Source: Salegentibacter sp. 24 (GTDB taxonomy: Bacteria; Bacteroidota; Bacteroidia; Flavobacteriales; Flavobacteriaceae). From it: a DNA stretch of 64,000 nucleotides. The notes beneath the pieces were generated by a model. That model searched no databases, was not told the DNA's origin, and worked only from the letters and a program-made list of their open reading frames with translations. Positions 62,432 to 64,000 of the stretch are shown here, piece after piece. Numbering within the stretch: position 1 is the stretch's first letter; each line of letters opens with the position of its first letter. Made by a program: the position numbers and the translations under genes. The stretch covers positions 1-64,000 of the forward strand of contig NZ_SNWE01000022.1 of NCBI RefSeq assembly GCF_004362395.1, read 5' to 3'.

Positions 62432-62860
62432 TTATTGGTTTTTACGAGCACGGTATTCTTTAATTAATTTTTTATGAAATTCATCTTCGAGTTTATGAAG
62501 TTTAATAATTTCCTGTGCGGTCATTATTTCCTTTAAATCATCAAAAAGCTTTTGCTTCAACAGGTAATCTTGTTTTTCTATAGCAACATATTCCTCTAGC
62601 ATATCTTTGGCATCCTCTTCACTTATACATTCTAAATTAGGAAGGTCTCTGTGCTCTCGCTTTCTTAAGTCGTGCAGACTGGATTCATAGTCATTATAAA
62701 TCGGCCAAAATTGCTGTGCTTTTTTCTTATCGAGATTTAATTCTTGAGTAAAAAATGCAGTTTTTAATTCTTTGATTTTTTCCCGATGCGATTCATTGCG
62801 ATCTTGGGCTTGCATTTGCCATAAACCCAAAAACATCAATATAATAAATAGGTTCTTCAT
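62432..62860 (-). CDS. Spy/CpxP-like periplasmic helical protein
   Basis: From the ATG at 62860 it has 142 residues (an ATG at 62872 adds four). A signal peptide ends near MQAQ. The mature part is helical and charged, with ELNLDKKKAQQFWPIYNDYE and a closing EIIKLHKLEDEFHKKLIKEY. The length and the paired LTxxQ-like helices resemble the Spy/CpxP/heavy-metal-resistor group of periplasmic chaperones and sensors, but no signature LTxxQ is exact. It is the last gene of a sigma / anti-sigma operon, so it may be a target or modulator of that envelope-stress switch. That link is inference. Confidence 0.75.
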   Translation of the reverse strand: MKNLFIILMFLGLWQMQAQDRNESHREKIKELKTAFFTQELNLDKKKAQQFWPIYNDYESSLHDLRKREHRDLPNLECISEEDAKDMLEEYVAIEKQDYLLKQKLFDDLKEIMTAQEIIKLHKLEDEFHKKLIKEYRARKNQ

Positions 62861-62861
62861 A

Positions 62862-63383
62862 TTAATCTTCATCTAACATGTAAAGGGGCTCATCAATATT
62901 CTCTTCGAGATAATTCTTCATCGTTTCAGCATCTACCTGGTTTAGATTGGTGTCATCTACAACGAAACCCTGTTCAAAAAAATACTGAGACATTTCTCCT
63001 GTTGAAAATCCCATATCATTATTATCTATATAATTTTCCATTGCAGAGAGCTCAACGGTTTTCCAACTGGTCTGTGCTTGAGGATTTATATAGAAAGTAC
63101 TGGCAAAAGCAATTACGATAGCTGCAATACTTGCGGCGTAAAAGAAAACCTCTTTGCTAAAGAGTGTTCTAATCTTTGGTTCCTTCTTGATTGCTTTCTC
63201 CAAAAACTCATCTTCCAAACCATCAAAATATCCGACAGGAACCCTAAAGCCAGTAGATTTTTTATCCTCCAGAGATTCTGAAAGTTTTACCATATCCACT
63301 AGTTCATCCTGCAATCCCTCAAAATAACTTGATGGAATTGTAAAACCTGTTTTAGGATGATATGGTAATTTTTTTTTCTTCAT
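62862..63383 (-). CDS. putative anti-sigma factor (single-pass membrane protein)
   Basis: The 173-residue protein has a cytoplasmic N-terminal part with two similar blocks, GFTIPSSYFEGLQDEL (13-28) and GFRVPVGYFDGLEDEF (45-60), one membrane helix (about 99-117) and a short acidic extracytoplasmic C-terminus. The duplicated FxxPxxYFxGL blocks are striking and recur in Bacteroidota proteins next to ECF sigma genes. It lies between the sigma gene (32 bases after its stop) and the Spy-like gene. An anti-sigma role is inferred from topology and position, not from a known domain. Confidence 0.78.
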   Translation of the reverse strand: MKKKKLPYHPKTGFTIPSSYFEGLQDELVDMVKLSESLEDKKSTGFRVPVGYFDGLEDEFLEKAIKKEPKIRTLFSKEVFFYAASIAAIVIAFASTFYINPQAQTSWKTVELSAMENYIDNNDMGFSTGEMSQYFFEQGFVVDDTNLNQVDAETMKNYLEENIDEPLYMLDED

Positions 63384-63415
63384 TTGTTTCTTTGACTATA
63401 AAAAGTACAAAAGGT

Positions 63416-63961
63416 TTAATTAGTTTTTAAGTATTCTTCAATTTTTTTGACCGCATGGTGGTAGGAGGCCTTAAGGGCTCCTTCACTGGTTTCCAGTATT
63501 TCTGAAATCTCGCGGTATTTTAAATCCTGAAAATATTTCATGTTAAATACCTGCTGTTGTTTAGAAGGGAGACTGGCGATTGCTTTTTGTAATTTTAGTT
63601 GGATTTGATCACCCTCAAAATATACATCGCTCTCTAAATTTGAGATCAGCTGGTGTTGCAGCTCCTCCGAGGTGATATGATTTCGTTTTGCTCGTTGATT
63701 TAAAAAGCTAATAGCTTCGTTGGTAGCTATACGATACATCCAGGAAAACAATTTACTTTCTCCTTTAAAATTATTGATATTCCTAAAAATTTTCATGAAA
63801 GTATTTTGAAGTACATCATGAGCATCTTCATGGTCTTTTACCATGTTTCGTATGTGCCAGTATAAACGCTCTTTATATAAAGATACCAGTTCCTTAAAAG
63901 CTTCTGTAGAAGTCTTTTTTTCCTGTAAACGTTTAATAAGAAGATTTTCGGACGTTTTCAA
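63416..63961 (-). CDS. ECF-type RNA polymerase sigma factor
   Basis: Region 2 has AHDVLQNTFMKIFRNINNF and KLFSWMYRIATNEAISFL. Region 4 has DLKYREISEILETSEGALKASYHHAVKKIEEYL. The 181-residue version starts at TTG 63961. The frame is open beyond it to the window edge without an ATG, so the true start may lie further upstream or be this TTG. It leads an operon with the putative anti-sigma factor and a Spy/CpxP-like protein, a layout suggesting an envelope-stress response. Confidence 0.88.
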   Translation of the reverse strand: MKTSENLLIKRLQEKKTSTEAFKELVSLYKERLYWHIRNMVKDHEDAHDVLQNTFMKIFRNINNFKGESKLFSWMYRIATNEAISFLNQRAKRNHITSEELQHQLISNLESDVYFEGDQIQLKLQKAIASLPSKQQQVFNMKYFQDLKYREISEILETSEGALKASYHHAVKKIEEYLKTN

Positions 63962-64000
63962 TGGGATGCTCGTCTTATTTTTTAGGTGAATCCCGTCTAA

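Overview
The window is ordinary chromosomal DNA of a member of the Bacteroidota, most likely a marine-type Flavobacteriaceae. Supporting signs are a SusC/SusD pair, LytTR/2TM-domain signalling genes, VCBS/ASPIC lipoproteins, a NupG-Gfo/Idh/MocA-DUF1080 sugar operon, many lipoproteins with acidic residues after the lipobox cysteine, weak ribosome binding sites, AT-rich spacers, and several -7 elements of the Bacteroidota form TAnnTTTG. The genus cannot be fixed from this sequence. I saw no rRNA, tRNA, CRISPR array, insertion sequence or prophage.

Layout. 1-8.2 kb: an ECF sigma factor with a membrane partner, an NDH-2 type dehydrogenase, a hemerythrin protein, a LytS/LytTR two-component system with 2TM modules, a second ECF sigma/anti-sigma pair, and a Cu/Zn superoxide dismutase lipoprotein. 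8.3-9.5 kb: a hydrolase-OsmC fusion. 9.6-17.4 kb: a five-gene minus-strand operon (DUF1080, two sugar isomerase-like TIM barrels, Gfo/Idh/MocA oxidoreductase, NupG-like permease) divergent from a GMC dehydrogenase and its Tat-type small subunit. Together these look like a 3-keto-glycoside (glucoside 3-dehydrogenation) pathway. 17.5-31.2 kb: susC-susD, a hairpin, then a tight operon of two giant FG-GAP/ASPIC lipoproteins, a vanadium-haloperoxidase-like lipoprotein and a membrane-anchored effector-binding-domain protein. A near-perfect LacI/PurR-type operator lies upstream of susC. This locus is the best candidate for an undescribed system.

31.4-35.6 kb: a divergent lipid kinase / App1 phosphatase pair and Tex. 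35.6-46.3 kb: a stress and osmoadaptation block with a PRC-barrel protein, a small membrane protein, an M28 peptidase, a YtxH protein, a fused trehalose-6-phosphate synthase/phosphatase divergent from a GH15 enzyme, and two MscS channels. 46.4-54.7 kb: fatty-acid beta-oxidation genes in the order marR-fadN-fadA-fadE, preceded by a separately terminated acyl-CoA ligase. A perfect inverted repeat at the marR promoter is a likely MarR operator. 55-64 kb: a DUF4136 lipoprotein, purL, an RsmB/NOP-family RNA methyltransferase divergent from a BNR-repeat lipoprotein, and a third ECF sigma operon.

Terminator hairpins are clear after most transcription units and define the operons. Several starts were moved to internal ATG codons because the longer versions begin inside a terminator, inside a promoter element, or before a signal peptide.
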